DNA of 34,208 nt, taken from positions 167 to 34,374 of the forward strand of contig NZ_KB905413.1 of the NCBI RefSeq assembly GCF_000379465.1, in the 5' to 3' direction. Under the pieces are notes generated by a model. That model was not told where the DNA came from. It saw only the letters and a program-made list of their open reading frames with translations, and did no database searches. The stretch comes from Sciscionella marina DSM 45152. Lineage in GTDB: Bacteria; Actinomycetota; Actinomycetes; Mycobacteriales; Pseudonocardiaceae. Within the stretch, counting starts at the first letter, position 1. Every line of letters begins with the position of its first letter. Shown one piece after another: positions 9,122 to 16,689 of this stretch. Position numbers and translations under genes: made by a program.

Positions 9122-10299
9122 GACGTTTCCTCGGGCAGCGCAGAGCAGAAGGAACGGGTGTATCGGCCGTGCGCCTCGAGCACCGCGACGAGACCCTCGT
9201 GCGGCAGCGCATAGGCGCGGACACCGTCACGACCGGTCACAGAACGGGCAGCCACCAGCGCATTGAGGATCGACTCCTCGGTGGCCTCCACTGCGGCGGC
9301 GAACAGCGGGTCGATACTCCCGTCGGCGAGCATCGCCACCGGCCGGGGCCCGGGAGTATCGGCGCCGTACTCGCTCTTACGCAGCCTGTTACCGGTGGCG
9401 AAGGCGAGCACGAGCTCGCCGCTGAAATGCTCGCCCACCCCTCCGGTGCGAGCGATCCCGAACGACGCCCGCTGCGCGAGACGGGTGCACTGATGCGGGA
9501 GCAACGGAGCATCGGTGGCCACGACCACGATGATCGAGCCGCCGCCCTCGACGGGCACGGTCGTTTCCGGCGGCACCGGAATCGGGACCTCCGCCGGACC
9601 GAGATGGCACCCGACCGGAACCCCATCGACCGACAGCCTGTCGCGGCGGCCCTGATTGGCCTGGACCAACACCCCAAGCGTGTACCGGCTGTCCCCGCTT
9701 GTCTCGATTTCGCGAGAGGCCGTGCCAATGCCGCCCTTGAAACCATGGCAAATCGTCCCGGTGCCCGCACCGACGTTGCCCTCGGCGACCGCACCGCCCA
9801 CGGCAGCACTCAGGGCGTGCCCCACGTGTTCGGGGCACACGTGGAAGCCGTTGATGTCGTTCAGGACACCATCCCAAGTCTCCCCCACCACCGGCAGACC
9901 CCAGAACAGTTCACCGGGATCGCGTGCCGCGACCTCGGCCCGCACCAGCGCATCGCGCACCACCCCGACGCTATGGGAATTGGTCAGACCGACAGGCGAG
10001 GTCAGCATCCCACTCTCCCGCACCCACTCCAGCCCGGTGAGCTCACCGTTGCCATTGAGCCGGTGACACCCCGCGAACACCGGGCGACTCCAGATCCCCT
10101 TGTCGTGTGGCAGGACGACCGTGACGCCCGTGCGCACCGGCCCCCGACCCCTGACCAGCACGCCCGTCCCCCCGACGAGCGTGCAATGCCCCACCCGGAC
10201 CCCGGAGACGTCAGTGATCGCATTAGCGGGGCCCGGCGAGCCACTGCCGATGACTATGCCGAGATCCCGTGCACGCGTCGGACCCAGAGGTCGCGTCAT
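9118..10299 (-). CDS. P1 family peptidase, DmpA-like aminopeptidase
   Basis: A 393-residue member of family S58, close in layout to Ochrobactrum DmpA (L-aminopeptidase/D-esterase). N-terminal landmarks are NAITDVSGVRVGHCTL and TGVTVVLPH. The conserved GNVGAGTG (174-181) and FKGGIGTASR follow. The autocleavage site GGGSIIVVVATDAPLLPHQ places the nucleophile at Ser255, near the Ser250 of DmpA. ATG 10299 is chosen because GAGAGGA lies 5 nt upstream and the family N-terminus then begins correctly. It is the first gene of the leftward operon, followed without gap by the binding protein. Such enzymes release N-terminal residues from peptides, including beta- or D-residue substrates in some members. 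Confidence 0.92.
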   Translation of the reverse strand: MTRPLGPTRARDLGIVIGSGSPGPANAITDVSGVRVGHCTLVGGTGVLVRGRGPVRTGVTVVLPHDKGIWSRPVFAGCHRLNGNGELTGLEWVRESGMLTSPVGLTNSHSVGVVRDALVRAEVAARDPGELFWGLPVVGETWDGVLNDINGFHVCPEHVGHALSAAVGGAVAEGNVGAGTGTICHGFKGGIGTASREIETSGDSRYTLGVLVQANQGRRDRLSVDGVPVGCHLGPAEVPIPVPPETTVPVEGGGSIIVVVATDAPLLPHQCTRLAQRASFGIARTGGVGEHFSGELVLAFATGNRLRKSEYGADTPGPRPVAMLADGSIDPLFAAAVEATEESILNALVAARSVTGRDGVRAYALPHEGLVAVLEAHGRYTRSFCSALPEETS

Positions 10300-10329
10300 T
10301 GCAATCCTCTCACGACTCAAGCCGTCATA

Positions 10330-10369
10330 ACTTGAGCAAGTGTACAAAGATAGCTCGGCCGCCTGTCAA
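10330..10369 (-). promoter_or_regulatory. candidate promoter and operator of the peptide-uptake operon
   Basis: On the minus strand TTGACA (10369-10364) is followed after 19 nt by TACACT (10344-10339), then the DmpA-like gene starts at 10299. The 12-bp element ACTTGAGCAAGT (10330-10341) has perfect 5-bp arms around AG and overlaps the -10. That position suits a repressor such as the TetR at 625-1266. The spacing is longer than ideal. Confidence 0.45.
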
Positions 10370-10432
10370 GACCATCGGGAATAAAGCGCAAAGATGATCA
10401 CGGCGACAGGGGTATCAGAACTGGACGGTCAA

Positions 10433-10990
10433 TCAAAGTATCGGTGAGTACAGGCCGCCGGTTGCCGTATGGCAGAGCCCTGGCCCGAAGGCCGCCGACG
10501 CACATGGCCGCGATCGGCCTCGGGCAAGCGAACGCCATGCCGCCGATGGGCGGACGATGTTTCGAACATGCCGATCGTGAACGAAGACCAACGAATGATC
10601 CGGCTTCTCCCTCGACGAAACCGTGTCCGTGCCGACCTTCGGAAGCCTCCTCGTCTCGACACCGAGTCCAGCGGATCGACACCGCCGCCGCATCCGGCAC
10701 GTTCTCAACCGGCTTCCTCGCTCGACCGCTGCCAGGATGTGCGGGACGAACCCCGCGAGCACCACTCCGCACGCACCGTCGGGCCTGCCCAGCGCCGCAG
10801 CTTCCAGCACGCGCCCGCGCAACCGCGGCAGCCCGAGAGCATCGAGCCCAGCGACGTCTCGGAGCCAATCACCAGCCACGATCTCGCCATCAGTGCCGAG
10901 CACCTCGGCTACCGCGATCGAAACAGCACCTCGCCCGGCACAAAGGACCGCTGCGATAAAGGAATACGGAGCGCCCGCTGCTTCGGTCGG
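10433..10990 (-). pseudogene. decayed coding region, family not recognised
   Basis: The minus strand holds a stretch that reads like real protein (AGAPYSFIAAVLCAGRGAVS, then IAVAEVLGTDGEIVAGDWLR, then GVVLAGFVPHILAAVERGS). It then loses protein character near 10710, and other frames take over without clear domains. I do not recognise the family. No plausible start codon with a ribosome-binding site was found for a full gene. The interpretation is a remnant of a gene broken by deletion or frameshifts, lying between the peptide operon and the membrane protein. The rest of the gap 10370-11038 shows nothing else. Confidence 0.35.
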
Positions 10991-11038
10991 TGTCGTGGTC
11001 GGTTGCGCTGGATCGGTCGGGATTATTAGCGTCCGGGC

Positions 11039-12046
11039 ATGCGTCAGCGACTACGTCGACTCGCGCCCGCGGCCGGGCTGTTTCTGCTCGCCCCGCTGGT
11101 GGGCGAGTTCCTGCTCGGCAACCTGCCGATCGACAAGCTCGGCGTGCTGCCGATCTTCGCGCTGCTCTACGGGGCGGGCGCGCTGCTGATCCGCGAAACG
11201 GTACGACGCACCGGCCGCGGCTGGCCCGCGATCGTGCTGCTCGCCGCGGCGTACGCGCTGCTCGAAGAGGGCCCGGTCGACCAACTGCTGTGGAACCCCT
11301 CATACGGCGGAAGGCAGCACACACTCGCCGGCGACGCATACCTCCCGGCACTCGGCACGAACCTCTCGGTGGTGCAGGCCGTGCTCTCCCTGCACACCAT
11401 CTGGAGCATCAGCGTGCCGATCGCCCTGGTCGAGACGTTCGTGCCGACGCGTCGCACGGCGCCCTGGCTGGGCCGTATCGGGCTGACGGTCACCGGCGTC
11501 CTGTTCGCCCTCGGCGTGGCCGCCGCGTACAGCGAAAGCCAGAGAACGGGACAGTTCCATGCCACCCCTGGCCAGTACGCCGGTGCCCTGGTGGTGATCG
11601 TCGCGCTGGTCGTGCTGGGCTTCGCTGTCCCCTACCGGCCGCACCCGATCGACCGGACGGCACCGAGCCCATGGCTGGTCGGCGCGCTCACCCTGATACT
11701 GACCAGCCTGCTGCTCTACCTGGTGATGTTCTGGCCCGGCCGCCTGTCCCAATGGGTGAGCGTGGCCGCCTGGTGCGTCGTGGCCGCCGCGCTAGCCATC
11801 CTGATCGGGCGCTGGTCCCGCTACCGCGACTGGGGCGCCGCACACCGGCTCGGCCTGGCTGCCGGCGCACTTCTGACCTACACCTGGATCGCGTTCCTCC
11901 ACCAACCCGTCGGCGGCCTCCCGGACCCGCGTGCCCAGCTAGTCGATCTCGCCGGTAACACGGTTTTCGCGCTCCTGGCGGTGGCGCTGATCGTGCTCGC
12001 CGCCCGAGCCGTCCGCCGTACAGCGAGAACCCCGGCTCGGTACTGA
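11039..12046 (+). CDS. polytopic integral membrane protein of unknown function
   Basis: A 335-residue protein with about ten hydrophobic helices, for example GLFLLAPLVGEFLLGN, LPIFALLYGAGALLI, LVVIVALVVLGFAV and LTLILTSLLLYLVMFW. A loop or helix end holds EEGPVDQLLWNPSYGG near residues 76-91. The Glu pair faintly recalls CPBP-type membrane proteases, but the other motifs of that family were not found, so no function is assigned. The start ATG 11039 has no strong ribosome-binding site. The gene stands alone, divergent from the peptide operon. Codon use is normal for the window, so it looks functional. Confidence 0.75.
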   Translation: MRQRLRRLAPAAGLFLLAPLVGEFLLGNLPIDKLGVLPIFALLYGAGALLIRETVRRTGRGWPAIVLLAAAYALLEEGPVDQLLWNPSYGGRQHTLAGDAYLPALGTNLSVVQAVLSLHTIWSISVPIALVETFVPTRRTAPWLGRIGLTVTGVLFALGVAAAYSESQRTGQFHATPGQYAGALVVIVALVVLGFAVPYRPHPIDRTAPSPWLVGALTLILTSLLLYLVMFWPGRLSQWVSVAAWCVVAAALAILIGRWSRYRDWGAAHRLGLAAGALLTYTWIAFLHQPVGGLPDPRAQLVDLAGNTVFALLAVALIVLAARAVRRTARTPARY

Positions 12047-12297
12047 GCAGCGGGCAGCGCGACAGCGGTAGCGGCTGGTTTGCCGGGTTCCGCGACCTCG
12101 CAGCGGGCACCGCGGGCCTCATCGGACTCCTCAATCCCGTCACCGGCGTGTGCTCCGTGGCACCCTCATCACCGGTCGCTCCCCCGACGATCAACCAAAC
12201 CCTCGCCTTGTTCCAGGGGTACGTCGGTTTACTGCCCGGGCAAGCCGATGCGGCTCGCGTCGTGCGATGGTTCCACGCGAAGCTCTCGCTGCCCTGT
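12047..12297. other. gene-free stretch before integrase scar
   Basis: Short protein-like fragments occur on both strands (for example QTLALFQGYVGLLPGQADAA on the plus strand), but none has a start, a ribosome-binding site and a recognisable family. I consider this debris linked to the recombinase fragment that follows. No tRNA gene was seen that could have served as an attachment site. Confidence 0.3.
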
Positions 12298-12400
12298 CTG
12301 CACGGCCCACCCCACGGGACTCCCTCGTGTTCGTCGCCGGAGTCGACCGCAAAGTCGTCCAAGAACGTCTCGGCCACTCGCGCATCAGCAGCACAGTCAC
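12298..12400 (+). pseudogene. tyrosine recombinase (integrase) C-terminal fragment
   Basis: The plus strand encodes LVFVAGVDRKVVQERLGHSRIS, matching the segment just before the catalytic tyrosine of phage-type integrases (AGV..KVVQERLGHSSI..T). Upstream bases can be read as a shifted LRHTHGT box, which would carry the R-H-x-x-H motif. Downstream the expected Tyr-containing tail is replaced by STVTGAST and lost. The rest of the recombinase is absent. It is a scar of an integrated element, located at the truncated end of the adjacent TetR gene. Confidence 0.55.
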
Positions 12401-12595
12401 TGGAGCATCAACGCAGGTAAGGAATTCGACGCTGTCACGGATCTTGTGGATCTGGATCATGTCCCGCATGAAGAGAGCGGTGCATCCGCAAGGCTTACCT
12501 GCCAAGTACACACAGTTCCTTGGCGTACATGCGGTACTGCGGCTCGTCTCCATACGATCGGTGACAGAGTCGTTCGCGTTGCACACCGTGCGAAC

Positions 12596-13100
12596 CGTGA
12601 GGAGTGTGTCGAGGTGCCTGTGCAGGATCGCCTGCGCGCGTTCGGGTGGCATTCGGTCGGGTGCGGTCACGGCATCCAGGCTGAGGACGTCGAGCAGTGC
12701 GGCCAACCGGTCGGTTCTGCCGGACCACCGTGCGCAGCGAGTCGGACAGGTCACGCGCGTAGGGCCGGAGAGTGTCGTTGGTGCGTGCTGCGGTGGTGAA
12801 GGCCAGCCACACGCTCGTCTCTTCTCTCAGCCGCCGGCGGTCCTGTGGTGACTCGGCAATGCGGAGGTTGTCGACGTGTGCTGGCACACGGGCGTTCACC
12901 GCGTCGTTCAGTGCCTGCTGCGCGAAAAGCATCAGCCCGTCGTGGTCGGCGAAGTAGTGCCTCACCGAGCCGATCGCCAGTCCGGCCTCCGCCGCAACAT
13001 TGTGCAGTGATGCCGCGTGGAGTCCGTGGCGGAGCACGACGCGGAACACCGCTTTGGCGATGCCCTGGCGCCGGGCTTCGGGATCGACGAGCTCGGGCAC
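12596..13100 (-). pseudogene. TetR family regulator, frameshifted and 3'-truncated
   Basis: The first frame from 13100 gives a good TetR N-terminus: MPELVDPEARRQGIAKAVFR, then an HTH (AASLHNVAAEAGLAIGSVRH) and a BetI-like middle. Near 12712-12722 the frame changes. The other frame supplies the expected continuation RLAALLDVLSLDAVTAPDRM and RAQAILHRHLDTLL, ending about 12599. After that point homology stops and the frame runs on into the integrase scar to 12191. As given, the unshifted frame ends at 12495. A one-base indel plus loss of the native 3' end argues for a real pseudogene. It may once have regulated a neighbouring catabolic gene. Confidence 0.75.
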
Positions 13101-13194
13101 AGTGCTCGTTCCGTTGTCGGGCCTTAGCGGGCCGGCGCCGCCAGCGGAGCAATCAGTCGTCTGAAATAAGTTCTGAGAGCCGCTATCAAGTCGC

Positions 13195-14412
13195 TCAGGA
13201 AATCTCGCGGTTGTCGAAGAGGTGGCCCATGCGGCGGTGTTTCGTAGCGAGGTAGTGAATGTTCGTAGGAGCAGCGCCGACGGCTAGGGAAAGGCGGCGC
13301 ACCACGGAAACTCCACCGGCTTCCAAGCTACGAATCTTGTCGGGATTGTTGGTCAGCAGCTGGACGTGGGTCGTGTTGAGATCACGTAGTATGGCTGCCG
13401 CTGCCCCGTATTCGCGCGCGTCTTCCGGTGTGCCGATGCGGAGGTTGGCGTCCACTGTGTCCAGTCCCTCGTCCTGAAGTTCGTACGCGGCCAGCTTCTT
13501 TCTGAGCCCGATGGCCCGACCTTCGTGTCCGCGCAGATACACCACCACCCCACCGTCCCGCCCGATGCGCTCCAGTGCGGCGTCGAGCTGCGGGCCGCAG
13601 TCGCAGCGCTGCGAGCCGAGTGATTCACCGGTAAGGCACTCGGAGTGGACTCGCACGATGGTCTCATCGCTCGGGTTTCCACGAACGAGCACGAGATGAT
13701 CGGCACCCGTGCGCAGGTCGAGATAGCCTAGTGCGCGGAAATGTCCGTGTCTGGTGGGTAGCTCGGTCTCCGCGGTTCGCACCACTCGCGGATCCTCTGC
13801 GGTCGGCAGGGGGTTCCATTGACGGTAGCCGATCAGTTCGGCGATCGTGAGCGTCGGCAAGCTGAACCGGTGCGCGACGGCCTCGACCCCGGGACCTCGC
13901 AGCATCGAGCCGTCCTCGTCCACGAGTTCTGCGATAGCCGCGACCGGCGGCACACCGGCCAGTCGGCATAGGTCGACCGATGCCTCCGTGTGCCCTGGCC
14001 GCTCGAGGACACCCCCGGCTCGTGCCCGCAGCGGCAGGATATGACCGGGACGGGTGAGATCAGCACTCGTGCTTGCGGGGTTCGCGAGTGCCTGGAGGGT
14101 ACGCGCACGGTCTGCAGCGCTGATTCCGGTGGTGACACCGGTTTTTGCGTCTACGGTCACGGTGTAGGCAGTGCCTCGAGAGTCCTCGTTGTACGCCACC
14201 ATCGCTGGCAGCGCCAGCTCCGCCGCGCGATGCGGGGGCATCGGCGCGCACAGCAGCCCGGAGGTGTGCCGGACGGTCCAGGCGATCCAGTCTGGCGTCA
14301 CCGCGTGCGCGGCGAGTACGACATCACCTTCGTTCTCACGGTCGGCGGCGTCGGTCACAAGTACCGGCCGGCCGGACTTCAAAGCGGCTACTGCCATGTG
14401 AATTCGATCCAT
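13195..14412 (-). CDS. ribBA: bifunctional 3,4-dihydroxy-2-butanone-4-phosphate synthase / GTP cyclohydrolase II
   Basis: A 405-residue fusion catalysing the two entry steps of riboflavin synthesis. The RibB half has VTDAADRENEGDVVLAA, the HTSG box, RPGHILPLRA and GGVLERPGHTEASVDL. The RibA half has the zinc-binding pattern VHSECLTGESLGSQRCDC, then YLRGHEGRAIGL, where relatives usually have GRGIGL, and LLTNNPDKIRSLE. ATG 14412 is preferred over the in-frame GTG 14448. A perfect TATAAT lies exactly 6 nt upstream, implying a leaderless start, and the N-terminus MDRIHMAVAAL then fits the family. GTG 14448 overlaps the MarR stop and remains possible. Its place beside a flavin-dependent monooxygenase suggests it boosts flavin supply for that pathway and is not the housekeeping copy. 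Confidence 0.93.
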   Translation of the reverse strand: MDRIHMAVAALKSGRPVLVTDAADRENEGDVVLAAHAVTPDWIAWTVRHTSGLLCAPMPPHRAAELALPAMVAYNEDSRGTAYTVTVDAKTGVTTGISAADRARTLQALANPASTSADLTRPGHILPLRARAGGVLERPGHTEASVDLCRLAGVPPVAAIAELVDEDGSMLRGPGVEAVAHRFSLPTLTIAELIGYRQWNPLPTAEDPRVVRTAETELPTRHGHFRALGYLDLRTGADHLVLVRGNPSDETIVRVHSECLTGESLGSQRCDCGPQLDAALERIGRDGGVVVYLRGHEGRAIGLRKKLAAYELQDEGLDTVDANLRIGTPEDAREYGAAAAILRDLNTTHVQLLTNNPDKIRSLEAGGVSVVRRLSLAVGAAPTNIHYLATKHRRMGHLFDNREIS

Positions 14413-14434
14413 AAGCTCATTATAAGCATGCTTA
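14413..14434 (-). promoter_or_regulatory. leaderless ribBA promoter with perfect palindrome (site A)
   Basis: TATAAT occupies 14424-14419 on the minus strand, followed by GAGCTT and the ATG at 14412. The perfect 12-bp palindrome TAAGCATGCTTA (14423-14434) covers the upstream edge of the -10. No clear -35 was found. The same core AGCATGCT recurs at 15044 and 25252, so this is a candidate operator for the adjacent MarR protein. Confidence 0.6.
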
Positions 14435-14444
14435 CGATCCTGGG

Positions 14445-14900
14445 TCACTGCCTGTCCGTGCGCTCCTCGTCGCGCGACTCACCTTCAACCACTTGCGCCG
14501 CCTGTCGCAGCTGACGGTCAGCGGCCGCGATGTCGTCTCGGCCGAGTACCGAGTTGAGCGTGTCGCTGATCTTGAGCACGGCGCTCCCCATCTCCGCGAG
14601 CGCAGCAAGGCCGGCCTTGGTGACTTCGAGCGAGTGGGCTCGCTCACTCTCCGGATGCGCGCCGCGGACGACGAAACCGCGTTTCTCCAGTTGCGTGATC
14701 ATGCGCGTCATCGTTTGCGGACGGGCATAGCAACGGCGGGACAGTTGGGCGAGCGTGAGATGCGGCTGATTGGCCAGTATGCGCAGCGCGGTGTAACTGG
14801 ACAGTGTCATGTTCCACGGCCGGAGTCGCACATTGCCGATCCGCGAGACCGCACGCTCGAATCGGAACACGGCGTCGATCAGGGAAGACGCCTCATCCAT
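14445..14900 (-). CDS. MarR family transcriptional regulator
   Basis: A 151-residue winged-helix regulator of typical MarR length. The core reads LRILANQPHLTLAQLSRRCY (first helices and HTH), then TMTRMITQLEKRGFVVRG and AHPESERAHSLEVTKAGLAA, which is the wing with its D/E-R basic pattern. ATG 14900 gives the usual family length; the frame stays open to a TTG at 15023. The stop overlaps GTG 14448 of the ribBA frame. It lies between ribBA and the divergent flavin-reductase operon, both of which carry AGCATGCT palindromes in their promoters, so it is the best candidate for the regulator of this cluster. MarR proteins often respond to aromatic or acyl-CoA ligands; the ligand here is unknown. Confidence 0.9.
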   Translation of the reverse strand: MDEASSLIDAVFRFERAVSRIGNVRLRPWNMTLSSYTALRILANQPHLTLAQLSRRCYARPQTMTRMITQLEKRGFVVRGAHPESERAHSLEVTKAGLAALAEMGSAVLKISDTLNSVLGRDDIAAADRQLRQAAQVVEGESRDEERTDRQ

Positions 14901-15011
14901 GTCGGTTTCTCGTCGCACGGGCGAGCGACCGTCATCAAACGGGTCGATATAAGGAAACTGGCCTGCCACTCCCACAGTGTAGTGGTAGCGCGCGGACGGG
15001 TCTTCAGTATG

Positions 15012-15053
15012 TTGCTTGACCAAAAGAGTGCTTGTATCATGTCAGCATGCTTA
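15012..15053 (+). promoter_or_regulatory. leaderless promoter of the monooxygenase operon with operator over the start codon (site B)
   Basis: TTGCTT (15012-15017) and TATCAT (15035-15040) are 17 nt apart. The ATG at 15047 follows the -10 by exactly 6 nt, so transcription would begin at or next to the start codon. The element TCAGCATGCTTA (15042-15053) differs by one base from the perfect palindrome at 14423 and contains the start codon within its AGCATGCT core. Confidence 0.6.
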
Positions 15054-15526
15054 CAAAAATGGCGTTCCGATCGACGTTGGGGCATTTCCCCAGCGGGGTA
15101 GTCGCCGTCACCAGTCGTGACGCGCACGGCGAGCCGGTGGGGATGGCTGTCTCGTCGTTCACCTCGGTTTCGCTCGAACCCCCTTTGGTGGCATTCCTGC
15201 CTTCCAAGTCGTCTTCGACGTTTCCGATCATCGCTCGGCGCGGCACCTTCTGCGTCAACGTCCTGGCCGTCGGCCAGGAAGACATCTGCCGCGCCTTGGC
15301 CGTGCCGGGCGGGGACAAATTCACCCGTGTGAGCTGGCACCCCGGATCACACGACGATCCCGTGCTCGATGGTGTCGTGGCCTGGCTCGGTTGCACGATC
15401 ACCTCCGTGCACGACGCTGGCGACCACGACATCGTCGTGGGCCACGTTGACGACCTGGCTGCCGATGGTTCAGCGGACCCACTGCTGTTTTTCCGCAGCC
15501 AGTACCACCATGTCGCTGCCGCTTGA
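15047..15526 (+). CDS. flavin reductase domain protein (HpaC-like)
   Basis: A 159-residue NAD(P)H:flavin oxidoreductase of the HpaC/NtaB type. The N-terminal block FRSTLGHFPSGVVAVTSRD is the family signature, followed by PVGMAVSSFTSVSLEPPLVA, GTFCVNVLAVGQED and a C-terminal DHDIVVGHVDDL. Such proteins make free reduced FMN or FAD for a partner monooxygenase; here the partner is most likely the SsuD-like enzyme two genes downstream. ATG 15047 is chosen on the leaderless promoter; ATG 15059 and TTG 15032 are in frame. No ribosome-binding site is visible, in line with leaderless translation. It is the first gene of a six-gene rightward run. Confidence 0.92.
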   Translation: MLTKMAFRSTLGHFPSGVVAVTSRDAHGEPVGMAVSSFTSVSLEPPLVAFLPSKSSSTFPIIARRGTFCVNVLAVGQEDICRALAVPGGDKFTRVSWHPGSHDDPVLDGVVAWLGCTITSVHDAGDHDIVVGHVDDLAADGSADPLLFFRSQYHHVAAA

Positions 15527-15559
15527 TCTCAACCCTGTCACATCCGCGGAGGCCGGTTC

Positions 15560-16549
15560 ATGACCATTTTGACCTTGCCCGATGCCCGCGCTCTCGTGAC
15601 GAAGGCGATGTCCTGTGCCGGGCAGTCACCGGCGGACGCCGACGTCATTGCCGATCATCTGCTCGACTGTGAACAGCGAGGCTTGTCGTTCGGCGGGCTT
15701 GCACGCGCGGTGTCTATCGTGGAACGTCACCGGACCACACACGAAGAACCGCGGCCGATCCGCGTCGTTGCCGAAACCTCGGTCTCGGCAACGCTCGACG
15801 GCGGCGACCAGGTGGGGTACCTCGTTGGCATGCGAGCGCTTGCGCTGGCGATGTCCAAGGCTCGCGAGCGCGGGATAGCCGTAGTCGGTGCCCACAACAC
15901 CTGGTACACGGGAATGTTTTCCTACTATCTGGAGAAAGCCGCCGTTGCGGGTTTCTCGGGGATGATCGCAGGCAGCGGACCTGGCGTGGTCGCTCCGTAC
16001 GGTGGTACCGAAGGCCGGTTCGGTACGAACCCCATCGCGTTCGGTTTCCCCGCGAGCCCGACGCCGGTCATCTGGGACATCGGCACATCCGCTGTCATGT
16101 ATGGCGAGGTGGCGCTGAAAGCCAGGCTCGGCGAACGCCTGGAACAGGGGCAAGCGTACGACTTCGACGGCGTCCCGACACGCGATCCTGCTGCCGCTTT
16201 GGATGGCGCGTTCGCCGTCTGGGGCGGACACAAAGGTTCCGGGCTGGCCATGGTTGTACAGCTGCTCGGGATGATGAGCGGTGCGGCTGCTGACCCGCCC
16301 GGCATCTCCGACTGTGGCTTCTTCGTGCTGTTGGTCGACCCGGCCGTGCTGACCGATCCAGACGACTACCAGGACAGGGTCACCGAATTCGCCGCGTCGA
16401 TGCGGGCAACGAGGCCGGTCGAAGGCGAGGCAGGGGTCCGAGTGCCGTTCGATCGGTCCGTGGCCTGCCGTGCGGAGACGCTTCGACGCGGCACGATCGA
16501 CGTGCCCGACGCCGTGGTCACGGCACTTCAGAAGTCGACGTCCGCCTGA
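15560..16549 (+). CDS. Ldh family NAD(P)-dependent oxidoreductase (malate/L-lactate dehydrogenase type 2)
   Basis: A 329-residue member of the LDH2/MDH2 family, whose members reduce 2-keto acids, ureidoglycolate or cyclic imino acids. Family blocks are VAPYGGTEGRFGTNPIAFGF (about residue 134) and WGGHKGSGLAMVVQLL (about 222). Where most members show NSNHFG with the catalytic His, this protein has HNTWYTGMFSYY, so the usual His appears to be Tyr or displaced. That may indicate a distinct subgroup or substrate. GGAGG lies 8 nt before ATG 15560. It follows the flavin reductase by 33 nt and is probably cotranscribed. Confidence 0.85.
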   Translation: MTILTLPDARALVTKAMSCAGQSPADADVIADHLLDCEQRGLSFGGLARAVSIVERHRTTHEEPRPIRVVAETSVSATLDGGDQVGYLVGMRALALAMSKARERGIAVVGAHNTWYTGMFSYYLEKAAVAGFSGMIAGSGPGVVAPYGGTEGRFGTNPIAFGFPASPTPVIWDIGTSAVMYGEVALKARLGERLEQGQAYDFDGVPTRDPAAALDGAFAVWGGHKGSGLAMVVQLLGMMSGAAADPPGISDCGFFVLLVDPAVLTDPDDYQDRVTEFAASMRATRPVEGEAGVRVPFDRSVACRAETLRRGTIDVPDAVVTALQKSTSA

Positions 16550-16689
16550 GCATACACACGACCTCGCGATCAAACCGTCCCGAACGACCCGGTGCCCCGC
16601 GGCTGCGCCCAGGCGGAGTCGCGCATCCGGCACCCCGACCATTTCACCAGGCACCAGACCTGGTTGGCAGACAATCAAAGGAGGACACC

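Noticed and set aside
7385-9214. A 609-codon plus-strand frame opposite the solute-binding protein
   Set aside because: Antisense shadow of a high-GC gene; the minus-strand frame has the lipobox and full family pattern.
10433-10903. Remnant considered as part of a CobT-like phosphoribosyltransferase
   Set aside because: Only loose similarity of a few residues; no signature motif was found, so I left it unassigned.
13170-13197. Possible hairpin terminator CTGAG...CTCAG after ribBA
   Set aside because: Five-base arms with a long mismatched interior and no T tract; also too close to the stop codon.
14969-14985. Inverted repeat CCCACAGTGTAGTGG upstream of the MarR gene as its operator
   Set aside because: The arms are only 4 bp, the position relative to a promoter is unclear, and no second copy was seen.
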